From Alphaproteobacteria bacterium (GTDB lineage: Bacteria > Pseudomonadota > Alphaproteobacteria > JAJTHO01 > CANGYM01): DNA of 37,101 nucleotides. The translations under genes and the position numbers were made by a program. Where the stretch lies: positions 1 to 37,101 of the forward strand of contig CANGYM010000004.1 in assembly GCA_947458145.1 (NCBI GenBank). The letters run 5' to 3'. The notes beneath the pieces were generated by a model, which was not told the DNA's origin, searched no databases, and saw only the letters and a program-made list of their open reading frames with translations. Position 1 is the first letter of the stretch. Each line of letters begins with the position of its first letter. Below, piece by piece: positions 1 through 7,340 of the stretch.

Positions 1-160
1 CCTCCAAATCCACCACGTGCAACCACGTGGCACCTTGCTCTTCAAAAAAAGCAGCTTGATCGGGGGGATAGCGGTGGTACACATCCGCATCCGCCAAATC
101 GCCTTGGCGCACACGGACGCAGTGACCGTCTTTGATATCAATAGCGGGGTAAAAGATCAT
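1..160 (-). CDS. hisA: HisA, start of gene only (runs off left edge)
   Basis: This is the N-terminal 53 codons of the phosphoribosylformimino-AICAR-phosphate isomerase of histidine synthesis. Reading down from the ATG at 160-158, the protein begins MIFYPAIDIKDGHCVRVRQG. That is the first strand of the HisA TIM barrel, with the catalytic Asp of AIDIKDG at residue 8 and the VRVRQGD phosphate-loop region. A WLHVVDLE segment follows near residue 45. The start codon overlaps the hisH stop in an ATGA arrangement, so the two are probably translationally coupled in a his operon transcribed leftward. The rest of the gene lies outside the window. Confidence 0.95.
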   Translation of the reverse strand, partial: MIFYPAIDIKDGHCVRVRQGDLADADVYHRYPPDQAAFFEEQGATWLHVVDLE

Positions 161-786
161 GGTTCCCATTGTATGAAGTTTTGCAAAAGACGCAATCCCA
201 CCGGCCCACTTTTTTCGGGGTGGAACTGCACGCCCAGAATGTTCCCCTGCCCCACTGCCGCCGCCAAGGGCATGCCATAATCCACCGTGGCCAAGACCGT
301 GTCCGGATCAGTGGGGGTGATGTGGTAACTGTGGACAAAATACACAAAGGCCCCCGCAAAGGACGCATCCAACACCGGATGATCCCGCGCCGCCGTCAGG
401 GTGTTCCATCCCATGTGGGGGATTTTTAAACCTTCGGCTTTGGGGATCGCCGCAACCTCGCCGTCAATCCACCCCAAACCGTGGTGCAGGCCATGTTCAT
501 ACCCCACACGGGCCAGCAACTGCATCCCGACACAAATCCCCAGAAAGGGCACCTTGTTTTTCCTAACCGCCTGCGTTAAGGCCCCCAACACCCCGGGCCT
601 GTCCAACAATCCCTGCATACACGCCCCAAACGCCCCCACCCCGGGCAAAACAATGCGGCGGGCGGCCAGAATTTCCTCTGGGTCCGAGGTCACCACCACC
701 CGATCCTGTGGATGGGACACAGCCAACACGGCCTTGTGCACAGAGTGCAGGTTGCCGGATTCATAATCAATAATGGCGCAGGACAT
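157..786 (-). CDS. hisH: Imidazole glycerol phosphate synthase, glutaminase subunit HisH
   Basis: HisH hydrolyses glutamine and passes ammonia to HisF to make imidazole glycerol phosphate. The 209-residue protein starts MSCAIIDYESGNLHSV and contains the class I amidotransferase features: oxyanion strand PGVGAFGACM (about 48-57), nucleophile Cys85 in LGICVGMQLL, and His189/Glu191 in GVQFHPEKSG. Its length is normal for the family. I chose the ATG at 786. A longer reading frame upstream (MMTHHSPLTTHH) is only translation of the heptanucleotide repeat just before the gene. It overlaps hisA by 4 bp. Confidence 0.96.
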   Translation of the reverse strand: MSCAIIDYESGNLHSVHKAVLAVSHPQDRVVVTSDPEEILAARRIVLPGVGAFGACMQGLLDRPGVLGALTQAVRKNKVPFLGICVGMQLLARVGYEHGLHHGLGWIDGEVAAIPKAEGLKIPHMGWNTLTAARDHPVLDASFAGAFVYFVHSYHITPTDPDTVLATVDYGMPLAAAVGQGNILGVQFHPEKSGPVGLRLLQNFIQWEP

Positions 787-788
787 AT

Positions 789-816
789 GGTGAGTGGTGA
801 GTGGTGAGTGGTGCGT
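789..816. repeat. Heptanucleotide tandem repeat upstream of hisH
   Basis: Three exact GGTGAGT units (789-809) and one variant GGTGCGT (810-816) lie 2 bp from the hisH ATG, where its ribosome-binding site should be. On the hisH strand the units read ACTCACC, so no purine-rich Shine-Dalgarno sequence is visible. A related sequence in the opposite sense (CACTCACCACTCTCACCACT) occurs near 10950, downstream of rplY. Confidence 0.8.
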
Positions 817-866
817 CATCACTGGTAACAGGTCTGGGGGGGGAAATAAAGGGGGGTGGGAACATC

Positions 867-904
867 TTTACGGGTTATCAGGGTTTATGGTATAAATTAT
901 AAAC
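867..904 (+). promoter_or_regulatory. Candidate promoter and autoregulatory operator of the parD/parE pair
   Basis: A -35-like TTTACG (867-872) and a -10-like TATAAA (891-896) are 18 bp apart, just before the antitoxin gene. The -10 lies inside an inverted repeat, GTTTAT (883-888) and ATAAAC (899-904). ParD-type ribbon-helix-helix antitoxins normally bind such a palindrome to repress their own operon; that role is inferred. Confidence 0.45.
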
Positions 905-920
905 ATATCAGGGTGATTGT

Positions 921-1175
921 ATGCACGTTCGTTTTGCCGAGGTTGATGAAAACTTTATTGCAGAGGCTGTGCGTTCGGGATTTTATGCCAACGCCACGGA
1001 GCTTGTGCGTGATGCTGTCAGGCGTCTTCGGGAAAACAATGCCCTGCATCATCCCTTTTATCAGGCCGTTATGGACGGACTTCAGGATATTGAAAACGGA
1101 AACACACAGCCCCTGACCCCCGCATTGATGAACACCCTGAAAATGCAGGGGTATCAAGACGCCGATGAAGATTGA
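921..1175 (+). CDS. ParD/CopG-type ribbon-helix-helix antitoxin
   Basis: This 84-residue protein resembles type II antitoxins of the ParD family. Residues 1-40 (MHVRFAEVDENFIAEAV, then ANATELVRDAVRRLRE) fit a ribbon-helix-helix DNA-binding fold with the family's S/N-A-T/S-E-x-V-R-x-A-x-R pattern. The remainder is an acidic tail expected to wrap the toxin. The gene overlaps the toxin gene downstream by 11 bp, the classical antitoxin-first arrangement. The pair stands between a leftward his operon and the trxB operon, as a small accessory insertion would. Family assignment is by pattern only. Confidence 0.85.
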   Translation: MHVRFAEVDENFIAEAVRSGFYANATELVRDAVRRLRENNALHHPFYQAVMDGLQDIENGNTQPLTPALMNTLKMQGYQDADED

Positions 1176-1455
1176 GCTTTCTGCCCGTGCCCAAGGGGAT
1201 ATCCGGAGCATTGCGGCATACACCCGCAAAACTTACAGCCTGAACCAAGCGGATCGCTATATTGATGCCCTGTACCAGATGATGAAAAAAATCGCGGACC
1301 AGCCAGGACTGGGGGATGTTCGTCCCGATATACCCATGACCTGCAAGGCCATCTCATGCAACAGGCATGTCATTGTTTACACCGTCAGAAACAATACGGT
1401 TTATGTGGTGCGTGTTCTGCATGATCAATTTGATTTCAAAAAACACGACCTCTAA
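1165..1455 (+). CDS. ParE/RelE-superfamily toxin
   Basis: This 96-residue protein has the ParE layout: an N-terminal strand plus helix (MKIELSARAQGDIRSIAAYT), a basic helix pair around residues 30-45, and C-terminal strands ending VYVVRVLHDQFDF. The VRVLH motif is typical of ParE and RelE toxins. Members closest to ParE poison DNA gyrase, while RelE-like ones cleave mRNA; the sequence alone favours ParE. It starts inside the antitoxin gene, so the two are coupled. No frameshift or missing core segment is seen, so the toxin is likely functional. Confidence 0.85.
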   Translation: MKIELSARAQGDIRSIAAYTRKTYSLNQADRYIDALYQMMKKIADQPGLGDVRPDIPMTCKAISCNRHVIVYTVRNNTVYVVRVLHDQFDFKKHDL

Positions 1456-1495
1456 CCCCCCCCAACTTTTTTATGCCCCTCCCCCCACCCGCCCC

Positions 1496-1524
1496 TTGTT
1501 TTCCTTCACAACTCTCTTTATATT
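1496..1524 (+). promoter_or_regulatory. Candidate sigma-70-type promoter of the trxB operon
   Basis: TTGTTT (1496-1501) and TATATT (1519-1524) are 17 bp apart and 27 bp upstream of the trxB ATG. The spacing is ideal and the -10 box is good. It follows a C-rich stretch after the parE stop. Confidence 0.5.
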
Positions 1525-1550
1525 GATTATCCATTAGGGGCGCATCGATC

Positions 1551-2495
1551 ATGGGACAACATCGTCCACTTTGTATTTTGGGTTCAGGGGCAGCGGGCTA
1601 CACGGCGGCGATTTATGCCGCGCGGGCCAATTTGCCGCCTTTGCTGTTTTCGGGATCTCTGCCTGGGGGGCAGCTGACCATCACCACCGATGTGGAAAAT
1701 TATCCTGGCTTTGCGGATGTGATTCAGGGCCCTTGGTTGATGGAGCAAATGAAGCAACAGGCCCAGCACGTGGGCACCACCATTATCCCCGAAACCATCG
1801 TGCAGGTGGATTTACGGGCCAGTCCCAAAATCTTGGTGGGGGATTCCGGCGAAACCTATACCGCCGATGCCGTGATTATTGCCACAGGGGCCCAGGCCAA
1901 ATGGCTGGGGATCCCGGGGGAAGAGGCCTTTATGGGCCAAGGCGTATCCGCCTGCGCCACCTGTGATGGATCGTTTTTCAAGGATGTCCCCGTGGCCGTC
2001 ATCGGGGGGGGCAACACCGCCGTTGAAGAAGCCCTGTACCTGACCAACCACGCCAGCCACATCACCCTGATTCACCGCCGCGACCAGCTGCGGGCTGAGA
2101 AAATTTTGCAGGATCGCTTGCTTGCTCACCCGAAAATCTCGGTCCTGTGGAATCACGGCACCGAGGAAATCTTGGGCAGCCAAGTGGGCGTCACGGGATT
2201 AAAACTGCGGGATCTAAACACCGGCAAAGAAAAAATTCTGGAGGTTGAGGGGGTTTTTGTGGCCATCGGGCACAAACCCGCCACCGATATGTTTCAGGAA
2301 CAGCTGCCCAAGGATGATTACGGCTATTTATTGCACCACCCCAACAGCAGCAAAACCGACGTAACGGGGGTTTTTGTCGCGGGGGATGTGTGTGACCCCG
2401 TTTACCGCCAAGCCATCACCGCCGCCGGCATGGGCTGTATGGCGGCTTTGGACGCTGTGCATTACTGTCAATCTCTGCCACAAAAAAAACCCTAA
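1551..2495 (+). CDS. trxB: Thioredoxin reductase (NADPH)
   Basis: This FAD enzyme reduces thioredoxin with NADPH in the cytoplasm. The 314-residue protein shows the FAD dinucleotide-binding loop GSGAAGYTAAIYAAR (about 11-25), the GGQLTITTDVENYPG segment, the redox pair Cys135/Cys138 in CATCDG, the NADPH loop GGGNTAVEEA (about 152-161) and HRRDQLRAEK. The C-terminal FAD motif GVFVAGDV precedes YRQAITAAGMG. Length is standard. Two small membrane-anchored cysteine proteins follow after 5 bp and 2 bp and are probably co-transcribed. The CATC centre and the absence of ferredoxin-NADP reductase features make the trxB call firm. Confidence 0.97.
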   Translation: MGQHRPLCILGSGAAGYTAAIYAARANLPPLLFSGSLPGGQLTITTDVENYPGFADVIQGPWLMEQMKQQAQHVGTTIIPETIVQVDLRASPKILVGDSGETYTADAVIIATGAQAKWLGIPGEEAFMGQGVSACATCDGSFFKDVPVAVIGGGNTAVEEALYLTNHASHITLIHRRDQLRAEKILQDRLLAHPKISVLWNHGTEEILGSQVGVTGLKLRDLNTGKEKILEVEGVFVAIGHKPATDMFQEQLPKDDYGYLLHHPNSSKTDVTGVFVAGDVCDPVYRQAITAAGMGCMAALDAVHYCQSLPQKKP

Positions 2496-2500
2496 GCTCT

Positions 2501-2737
2501 ATGAAACGCTTTGATACGATTTTGTTGTTTTTGCTGGTGTCGGGCCTGTGGGCTTGGGCCATCAATTATTTTTCCTATGCCCAGCGGGCGGAATCGCAGG
2601 ATTTTTATTACGAAGTCAAAGAGGCCATCAACAACTGTTCGGTCTTTGGGCGGGTGATTGAGGATTTTTACGGCGCCCACCGGCTCGAGGCCAAAATTGA
2701 CTGCGGCCCCACCTGGATTGACTCGGGGGAACAATAA
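2501..2737 (+). CDS. Small membrane-anchored protein with two cysteines, copy 1
   Basis: I do not recognise this 78-residue protein. Residues 5-25 are a hydrophobic segment rich in Leu and Trp (ILLFLLVSGLWAWAI) after MKR, so it is probably a type II membrane protein or an uncleaved signal anchor with an extracytoplasmic domain of about 50 residues. That domain contains EVKEAINNCSVFGRVIED and ends with a second Cys in KIDCG. The next gene encodes a paralogue with the same plan: helix, N-x-C, V-x-G-R, hydrophobic stretch, Cys. It starts 5 bp after trxB and ends 2 bp before copy 2, so the four genes 1551-3971 look like one operon. Confidence 0.75.
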   Translation: MKRFDTILLFLLVSGLWAWAINYFSYAQRAESQDFYYEVKEAINNCSVFGRVIEDFYGAHRLEAKIDCGPTWIDSGEQ

Positions 2738-2739
2738 TC

Positions 2740-2991
2740 ATGACACTGCTAAAACGCATCACGTTGATTTTGTTTGTGGCCTTGCTCTGGGGATCCTTTT
2801 TCTGGCACGTGGGTCAGGTGCAAAAGGCCGCATCCAACACGCCCCTGATCAACAACATCCGCCGCGCCCTGAACGAATGTGTGGTGCGTGGCCGATTGAC
2901 CAACGAATTTGATGGCAATGCCCAGTTCATTAACCTGAATTCCCGCATTGTCTGCAACCTGCAGGGGGGCAGGGTTGCCCCCAGCCGCTAA
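2740..2991 (+). CDS. Small membrane-anchored protein with two cysteines, copy 2
   Basis: This 83-residue protein is not recognised but is clearly related to the preceding one. MTLLKR is followed by a hydrophobic anchor (ITLILFVALLWGSFFW, about 7-22), then a short extracytoplasmic domain. Its IRRALNECVVRGRLTNEF aligns with the EVKEAINNCSVFGRVIEDF of copy 1, and RIVCNLQ aligns with KIDCGPT. Both cysteines are conserved in position, which suggests a disulfide or metal site outside the cytoplasm. The glycosyltransferase downstream starts after 35 bp. Nothing in the sequence fixes a function. Confidence 0.75.
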   Translation: MTLLKRITLILFVALLWGSFFWHVGQVQKAASNTPLINNIRRALNECVVRGRLTNEFDGNAQFINLNSRIVCNLQGGRVAPSR

Positions 2992-3026
2992 AGGCTGGCT
3001 GGTCCCCACCCCACCCTGAAATCTCC

Positions 3027-3971
3027 ATGACCACCATCGCCTTTTATCATAACGCCCGCATTCCCTATACGCCCGATGATTTGGGGCGGGCGACCATCAA
3101 GGGCATGGAATCCTCCGTCCTGCAATGGGCGGCGGCCTTGACACAGGCCGGCCATACCGTGCGCCTGCACCTGCCCCAGAGTGCCGCCCCCCTGCCCTAT
3201 CCTGATGTGACGCTGTATCCGTTAACCGACACCACCCCCGCCGATGTGGCCGTGGCCCTGAATGAACCCGATTTGCTATGGCGCGTCCCCGCAAAGCGCA
3301 AATTTTTGTGGCTGCACAATGCTTTGCCACTGGAAAAGGCCCTGCGCAAAGGCCGCCTGTGGCCCCTGATCCGCATGAAAATGCCCGTGATTGTCAGCAG
3401 TCGCTGGCACGCCCGCACGCTGTCCCCCCTGCTGGGCTGGCACGGCGTGCATGTCATGCCGCTGGGGATTGCCGATGCCTTTACGCACCATCCCCGCACC
3501 GCAGCCCCCGCGCCCCACGTGGGGTATATCACCCACCCGTACCGCGGGTTGGATCATTTTTTTACCCTGTGGACCCAGCGGATTTTGCCCCACTGTCCAG
3601 CGGCGCAGCTGCACCTGTACGGCCCTAAAACCCTGAATCACCCCAGCGTGGTGCATCATGACGCGGTGGGGTGGGATCAACTGCCCGATATTTTGGGGCG
3701 CCTGCGCTGTGTGGTGTTTCCGTGGGACAAAGCGGAAACCTTTTGTCTGGCCGCCGGCGAAGCGCTGGCCACCGGCACCCCCGTTATCAGCTATGATGTG
3801 GGGGCCATCCCCGAACACGCGGGCGTCACCGCCGTTGCCACGCCGCAGGCCTTTGCCGACACCACCTTGGCCTATTTGACGGATGATGCCCTGTGGATGA
3901 ACACCCACACCGCCCTCTCCCCCCTACCCCGCCCCCGCTGGACCCATCATAATTTTTTTCATGGTGTGTGA
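3027..3971 (+). CDS. Glycosyltransferase, GT4-like (GT-B fold)
   Basis: This 314-residue protein is probably a cytoplasmic or peripheral-membrane sugar transferase for surface glycans. The N-terminal half has a Rossmann-like start (TTIAFYHNARIPY) and a G-rich donor-independent segment. The middle has VIVSSRWHARTL and VMPLGIADAF, the usual linker sequence in GT4 enzymes. The C-terminal half has CVVFPWDKAETFCLAAGEALATGTPVI, where E-x7-E binds the nucleotide sugar, and GAIPEHAG after it. The length is somewhat short for GT4 (usually 350-400). Its stop codon is part of the promoter element of the next orphan gene. The acceptor is unknown. Confidence 0.82.
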   Translation: MTTIAFYHNARIPYTPDDLGRATIKGMESSVLQWAAALTQAGHTVRLHLPQSAAPLPYPDVTLYPLTDTTPADVAVALNEPDLLWRVPAKRKFLWLHNALPLEKALRKGRLWPLIRMKMPVIVSSRWHARTLSPLLGWHGVHVMPLGIADAFTHHPRTAAPAPHVGYITHPYRGLDHFFTLWTQRILPHCPAAQLHLYGPKTLNHPSVVHHDAVGWDQLPDILGRLRCVVFPWDKAETFCLAAGEALATGTPVISYDVGAIPEHAGVTAVATPQAFADTTLAYLTDDALWMNTHTALSPLPRPRWTHHNFFHGV

Positions 3972-4007
3972 AAAATATCACATTTTTAAAGGAAAAACGG
4001 GTATAGT
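3966..4007 (+). promoter_or_regulatory. Family A promoter element, copy 1 (TGTGA-N6-TCACA plus -10)
   Basis: A perfect inverted repeat TGTGA-AAAATA-TCACA (3967-3982), the general Crp-type operator plan, is followed by a TATAGT -10 hexamer (4002-4007). The dyad centre lies about 40 bp before the likely start of transcription, as in class II Crp-dependent promoters; no separate -35 box is seen. Over 40 bp (3966-4005) it matches 4747-4786 at 38 positions. The TGA inside the left arm is also the stop codon of the glycosyltransferase. Confidence 0.65.
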
Positions 4008-4040
4008 TTGGGGGAATGTTTAAGATTTATTGGGGGGGGT

Positions 4041-4733
4041 ATGGGTTTAGTTAGAATAAAATTGCCACCAGCAGAACCTTTTGATGAAATCAAAAGAGAA
4101 TTAGCAACTCTTTTTCCAGAAAAGGATTTTGAAAATCCTGAATCGATCAAAACTCTTCTAAACAGTGAAACTGATCTTGAAACACTTACTGCTGATCGTT
4201 TAGGGGTCTTGGCGATATTGATTCTTGATCAAATACAAAACTACCAAATCAATGACATTGGAACCCTTACCAGCCACGTCCTAACCCGCGTTTGGAAACT
4301 TTTAGAAGAAACTGCCTCTGATGAAAACTTAGATATAAAACTATTGTCGATTATCTACTGTGATGCGGATGATTCTGAGATCAGAAAAACACTAACGCCT
4401 ATTTTTGCAGACAAAGACTTTATTGCACTTAGGGAAACACTGGCTTCTCTGAAATATGCGTTAAACGAAAAAGAGGGTGGAGACCCTCTACTTTTAGCAA
4501 TAATGACCTCGGACCCTGATGCAAATGAATTCCAAAAAATTAGAAAATTTTTACAACAAGATATAGATAAAAATCTACCTGAATTACAACCTATAATTTC
4601 AAGCCTTAAAACAGACCCTAGTTATTTATTAGATTTATTAGAATTATTATATCTGCCAGATGATGAAAGCTTGGCACAAATATCGATGCCCCATATCTTT
4701 GATATCACTAAAAAAAACCACCCCACACCCTAA
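4041..4733 (+). CDS. Orphan acidic helical protein, family A cassette 1
   Basis: I do not recognise this 230-residue protein. It is acidic, leucine-rich and predicted almost wholly helical, without signal peptide or membrane segment. The likely start is the ATG at 4041, eight bases after a purine-rich stretch. A TTG at 4008 in the same frame would add 11 residues. The start is preceded by a run of eight G (4032-4039), which serves as ribosome-binding site and is prone to slippage. Codons are AT-rich, unlike those of the neighbours. The DFIAL segment (about residue 133) resembles DFIAV in the next orphan, and both carry an IGTL(T/S)S stretch, so the two may be very distant relatives. They share a promoter element. 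Confidence 0.7.
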   Translation: MGLVRIKLPPAEPFDEIKRELATLFPEKDFENPESIKTLLNSETDLETLTADRLGVLAILILDQIQNYQINDIGTLTSHVLTRVWKLLEETASDENLDIKLLSIIYCDADDSEIRKTLTPIFADKDFIALRETLASLKYALNEKEGGDPLLLAIMTSDPDANEFQKIRKFLQQDIDKNLPELQPIISSLKTDPSYLLDLLELLYLPDDESLAQISMPHIFDITKKNHPTP

Positions 4734-4746
4734 TTTTTTTACCCCC

Positions 4747-4788
4747 GTGTGAAAAATATCACATTTTTAAAGAAAAAAGGGGTATATT
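4747..4788 (+). promoter_or_regulatory. Family A promoter element, copy 2 (TGTGA-N6-TCACA plus -10)
   Basis: This is the second copy of the element at 3966. TGTGA-AAAATA-TCACA is at 4748-4763 and the -10 hexamer TATATT at 4783-4788, with exactly the same 35-bp offset from the start of the dyad to the -10. Sequence identity is lost just beyond the -10, which indicates that the promoter and not the gene is what has been kept. Confidence 0.65.
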
Positions 4789-4830
4789 ATACAATGATAA
4801 AATCAACCGTAATGGGCAACGGGTGGGGAT

Positions 4831-5517
4831 ATGGGTGGTGAAACACAGTTGGAAACATCTTACTGGCAGCTCACCGAGAAGATGAACAAAACACTCAATC
4901 GGTTTTTAAAACAACATCAGGATACTGACGACATAGATGATTGTACTTCGTCTATTTTGCATGCCTTTATTGCTAAAATATTATGTTCCAAAACTTTACT
5001 AAAAACCTACCCCCGCCAACCCATTGCACCGGATGAAATAGGCACATTAAGCTCAGAAGAACAAGCTGACCTACATGATACAGCAACACACATCACAACC
5101 CGCATAAAGAAACTTATCGTAGGCCAAGGCATCTCAGCGGAAGAATTTTCATCTCTTGTTTATGAAGGAAAACATCTAAATCGACAATTATTACAATATA
5201 ATGAAGCAGATTTCATTGCGGTTGTAAATCGAGAATTTGAACCTGTTTCTAAACACTTTCAACGTAAAGAAGAGGATTTAAAAGACAAACTTGAAAACCT
5301 TTTGGGGACCGATGAATTTCTTCCCCTAACAACCATTCTAACCCATTTAACGCCCTATACACCAAATAATGATACCGCACATGTTATGCTGGATTTTTTG
5401 GTGATGGCTCTATCATCCTTGGATTTCCAACAACCTCCACTTGAAACAGAAACAACACCAACACCAATCCAAAAAACGGTATCGTTACCATCTTTAGACC
5501 AACAACGAACCGCCTAA
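4831..5517 (+). CDS. Orphan helical protein, family A cassette 2
   Basis: This 228-residue protein is not recognised. It is predicted helical, polar and soluble, with a heptad-like stretch around residues 140-170 (EFEPVSKHFQRKEEDLKDKL) and a Thr/Pro-rich tail (ETETTPTPIQKTVSLPS) of the kind seen in disordered C-termini. The ATG at 4831 follows GGGTGGGGAT, a G-rich ribosome-binding site like that of the preceding orphan. Codons are AT-rich compared with folD downstream. A CCCCCGTGTG sequence occurs just after this gene and also just after the preceding orphan (4742-4751), so each is bounded by similar short sequences. Function unknown. Confidence 0.7.
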   Translation: MGGETQLETSYWQLTEKMNKTLNRFLKQHQDTDDIDDCTSSILHAFIAKILCSKTLLKTYPRQPIAPDEIGTLSSEEQADLHDTATHITTRIKKLIVGQGISAEEFSSLVYEGKHLNRQLLQYNEADFIAVVNREFEPVSKHFQRKEEDLKDKLENLLGTDEFLPLTTILTHLTPYTPNNDTAHVMLDFLVMALSSLDFQQPPLETETTPTPIQKTVSLPSLDQQRTA

Positions 5518-5588
5518 AAAATCCCCCGTGACCACCCACCCCCCCGTGTGGTAGAGTCTGTTTTTTTCAATGGTAGAGAACGTTCATC

Positions 5589-6449
5589 ATGTCTGTCATT
5601 TTGGATGGAAAGGCCTTGGCGGCGCTGCGCAAGGATGCGCTGCGGGTGCAGGTCCTGCAATCGGGCCTGACCGTTGGCTTGGCGGTGATTCAGGTGGGGG
5701 ATAACCCCGCCAGCCGCGTGTATGTCAATCACAAAATACGGGCCTGCGCCGATGTGGGCATGCAATCGTTCAAACATCACCTGCCCGAAACCACGGCCCA
5801 AGCCGATGTGGTGGCCCTGATCCAATCCCTGAATCAGGACCCCGATGTGCATGGGATTTTGGTGCAGTTGCCGCTGCCTTCTGCCTTAGACACCGATGCG
5901 GTGTTGGCGGCCATTGATCCGGCCAAGGACGTGGACGGCCTGCACATTCAAAACGCGGGCCGTGTGTTTTTGGGGGATACGGGGGGGCTGGTGCCGTGTA
6001 CCCCGCTGGGCTGTATGATGTTGCTGGATCATTATCTGGCGGATGTGCCTTTGCGGGGCAAACACGCGGTGGTGTTGGGGCGGTCCCGTTTGGTGGGGCG
6101 GCCGGTGGCGTCGCTGTTGTTGCAACGGGATTGCACCGTCACCATCGCCCATTCCGCCACCCAAGGCCTGCCCGCGCTGGTGGGGACTGCGGATATTCTG
6201 GTGGCCGCCATTGGCAAACCCTGCTTTGTGCCCCTGTTGTGGATGAAAGAGGGGGCCATTGTGCTGGACGTGGGCATCAACCGCACCGATCAGGGGACCT
6301 TGGTGGGGGATGTGGATTTTGATGGGGATACCGCGAAACTCTGCGCCTATACCCCCGTGCCCGGGGGCGTGGGGCCCATGACCGTCACCTGTTTGCTGAT
6401 CAACACCTTTAAGGCCGCCGTGGCCCTGCATGGCCGCACCCCCGATTGA
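5589..6449 (+). CDS. folD: FolD, methylenetetrahydrofolate dehydrogenase/cyclohydrolase
   Basis: This bifunctional cytoplasmic enzyme interconverts 5,10-methylene-, methenyl- and 10-formyl-tetrahydrofolate with NADP. The 286-residue protein shows VGDNPASRVYVNHKIRAC (about 37-54; the Lys is catalytic), GILVQLPLP, PAKDVDGLH, the NADP loop VVLGRSRLVGRP, VLDVGINR and the closing TPVPGGVGPMTV. Length is typical. It overlaps serB downstream by one base (TGATG), so the two are probably one transcription unit. Confidence 0.97.
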   Translation: MSVILDGKALAALRKDALRVQVLQSGLTVGLAVIQVGDNPASRVYVNHKIRACADVGMQSFKHHLPETTAQADVVALIQSLNQDPDVHGILVQLPLPSALDTDAVLAAIDPAKDVDGLHIQNAGRVFLGDTGGLVPCTPLGCMMLLDHYLADVPLRGKHAVVLGRSRLVGRPVASLLLQRDCTVTIAHSATQGLPALVGTADILVAAIGKPCFVPLLWMKEGAIVLDVGINRTDQGTLVGDVDFDGDTAKLCAYTPVPGGVGPMTVTCLLINTFKAAVALHGRTPD

Positions 6450-7339
6450 TGATTATGCCCCTGTCGTACTGTTTAACCTTAATCAACACCGTGGACGGCG
6501 TTTCCGCCAAGGACGCCCAGCGCGTGGCAACCTTTTTAAACACCGCCCCCCACCCCTTTGGCCAAGGCCGCGCGGTGGATATCCTCTACACCCCCGATGC
6601 CCCCACCGATGCCATGGCTTTGGCCACCGCCGTTCGAGATCTCTGGGGGGATCATCCTACGCCGTTTGATCTGTGTGTTCAGGATGCAGCGGCGCCCCGC
6701 CAAAAACGCCTGTTGCTGTCGGATATGGATGCCACCATTGTGGCCGAAGAATCGCTGGACGTTCTGGCCGATTATGCGGGCTGTGGCGAGGCCGTGGCCA
6801 CCATCACCGCGCGGGCCATGCGGGGGGATCTGGATTTTCACGCCGCCCTGCGCGAACGGGTGGCCCTGCTGCGGGGGCAACCTGCCACGCTGATTGATCG
6901 GGCTCTGTCCCAAATGACCCTGTCCGCGGGGGCCAGCGATCTGGTGACCACCATGCGGGGTTGGGACGCCAAAACCATCCTGATTTCCGGCGGCTTTACC
7001 CCCTTTACGGCCCATGTTCAGGCCCAAACAGGCTTTGATCAGGCCATTGGCAACACCCTGGGCATGCACAACGGGCACTTCACGGGGGAGGTTCTGGGCC
7101 CCATCGTGGATAAACACGTCAAACAACAAACCCTGTTGCAACAGGCCGCCGCCCTGAACCTCTCCCCCGCCGAGACCATAGCCGTGGGGGACGGCGCCAA
7201 CGATCTGCTGATGCTGCAGGCCGCCGGCCTTGGCGTTGCCTATCGCGGCAAGCCCCTGCTGAAGCAATCCCTACCCACATGGGTGGACATCAGCGATTTA
7301 ACCGCGCTGTTGTATATGCAGGGCTGGGGCGACAAATAA
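6449..7339 (+). CDS. serB: Phosphoserine phosphatase SerB
   Basis: This is the last enzyme of serine synthesis, a haloacid dehalogenase-family phosphatase. Of 296 residues, about 80 form an N-terminal regulatory-like region. The catalytic half has motif I DMDATIVAEES (two catalytic Asp; the family usually has DMDST), motif II ISGGFTPF with Ser, and motif III VGDGANDLLML with Lys upstream. The Ala replacing Ser/Thr in motif I is a mild substitution. The ATG at 6449 overlaps the folD stop. Its last codons run into the degenerate 5' arm of the terminator that opens the family B module at 7341. Confidence 0.94.
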   Translation: MIMPLSYCLTLINTVDGVSAKDAQRVATFLNTAPHPFGQGRAVDILYTPDAPTDAMALATAVRDLWGDHPTPFDLCVQDAAAPRQKRLLLSDMDATIVAEESLDVLADYAGCGEAVATITARAMRGDLDFHAALRERVALLRGQPATLIDRALSQMTLSAGASDLVTTMRGWDAKTILISGGFTPFTAHVQAQTGFDQAIGNTLGMHNGHFTGEVLGPIVDKHVKQQTLLQQAAALNLSPAETIAVGDGANDLLMLQAAGLGVAYRGKPLLKQSLPTWVDISDLTALLYMQGWGDK

Positions 7340-7340
7340 A

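Noticed and set aside
4008-4040. TTG start 33 bases before the family A gene at 4041
   Set aside because: The TTG overlaps the end of the -10 region, so it would be too close to or upstream of the transcript start. The ATG at 4041 has a G-rich ribosome-binding site.
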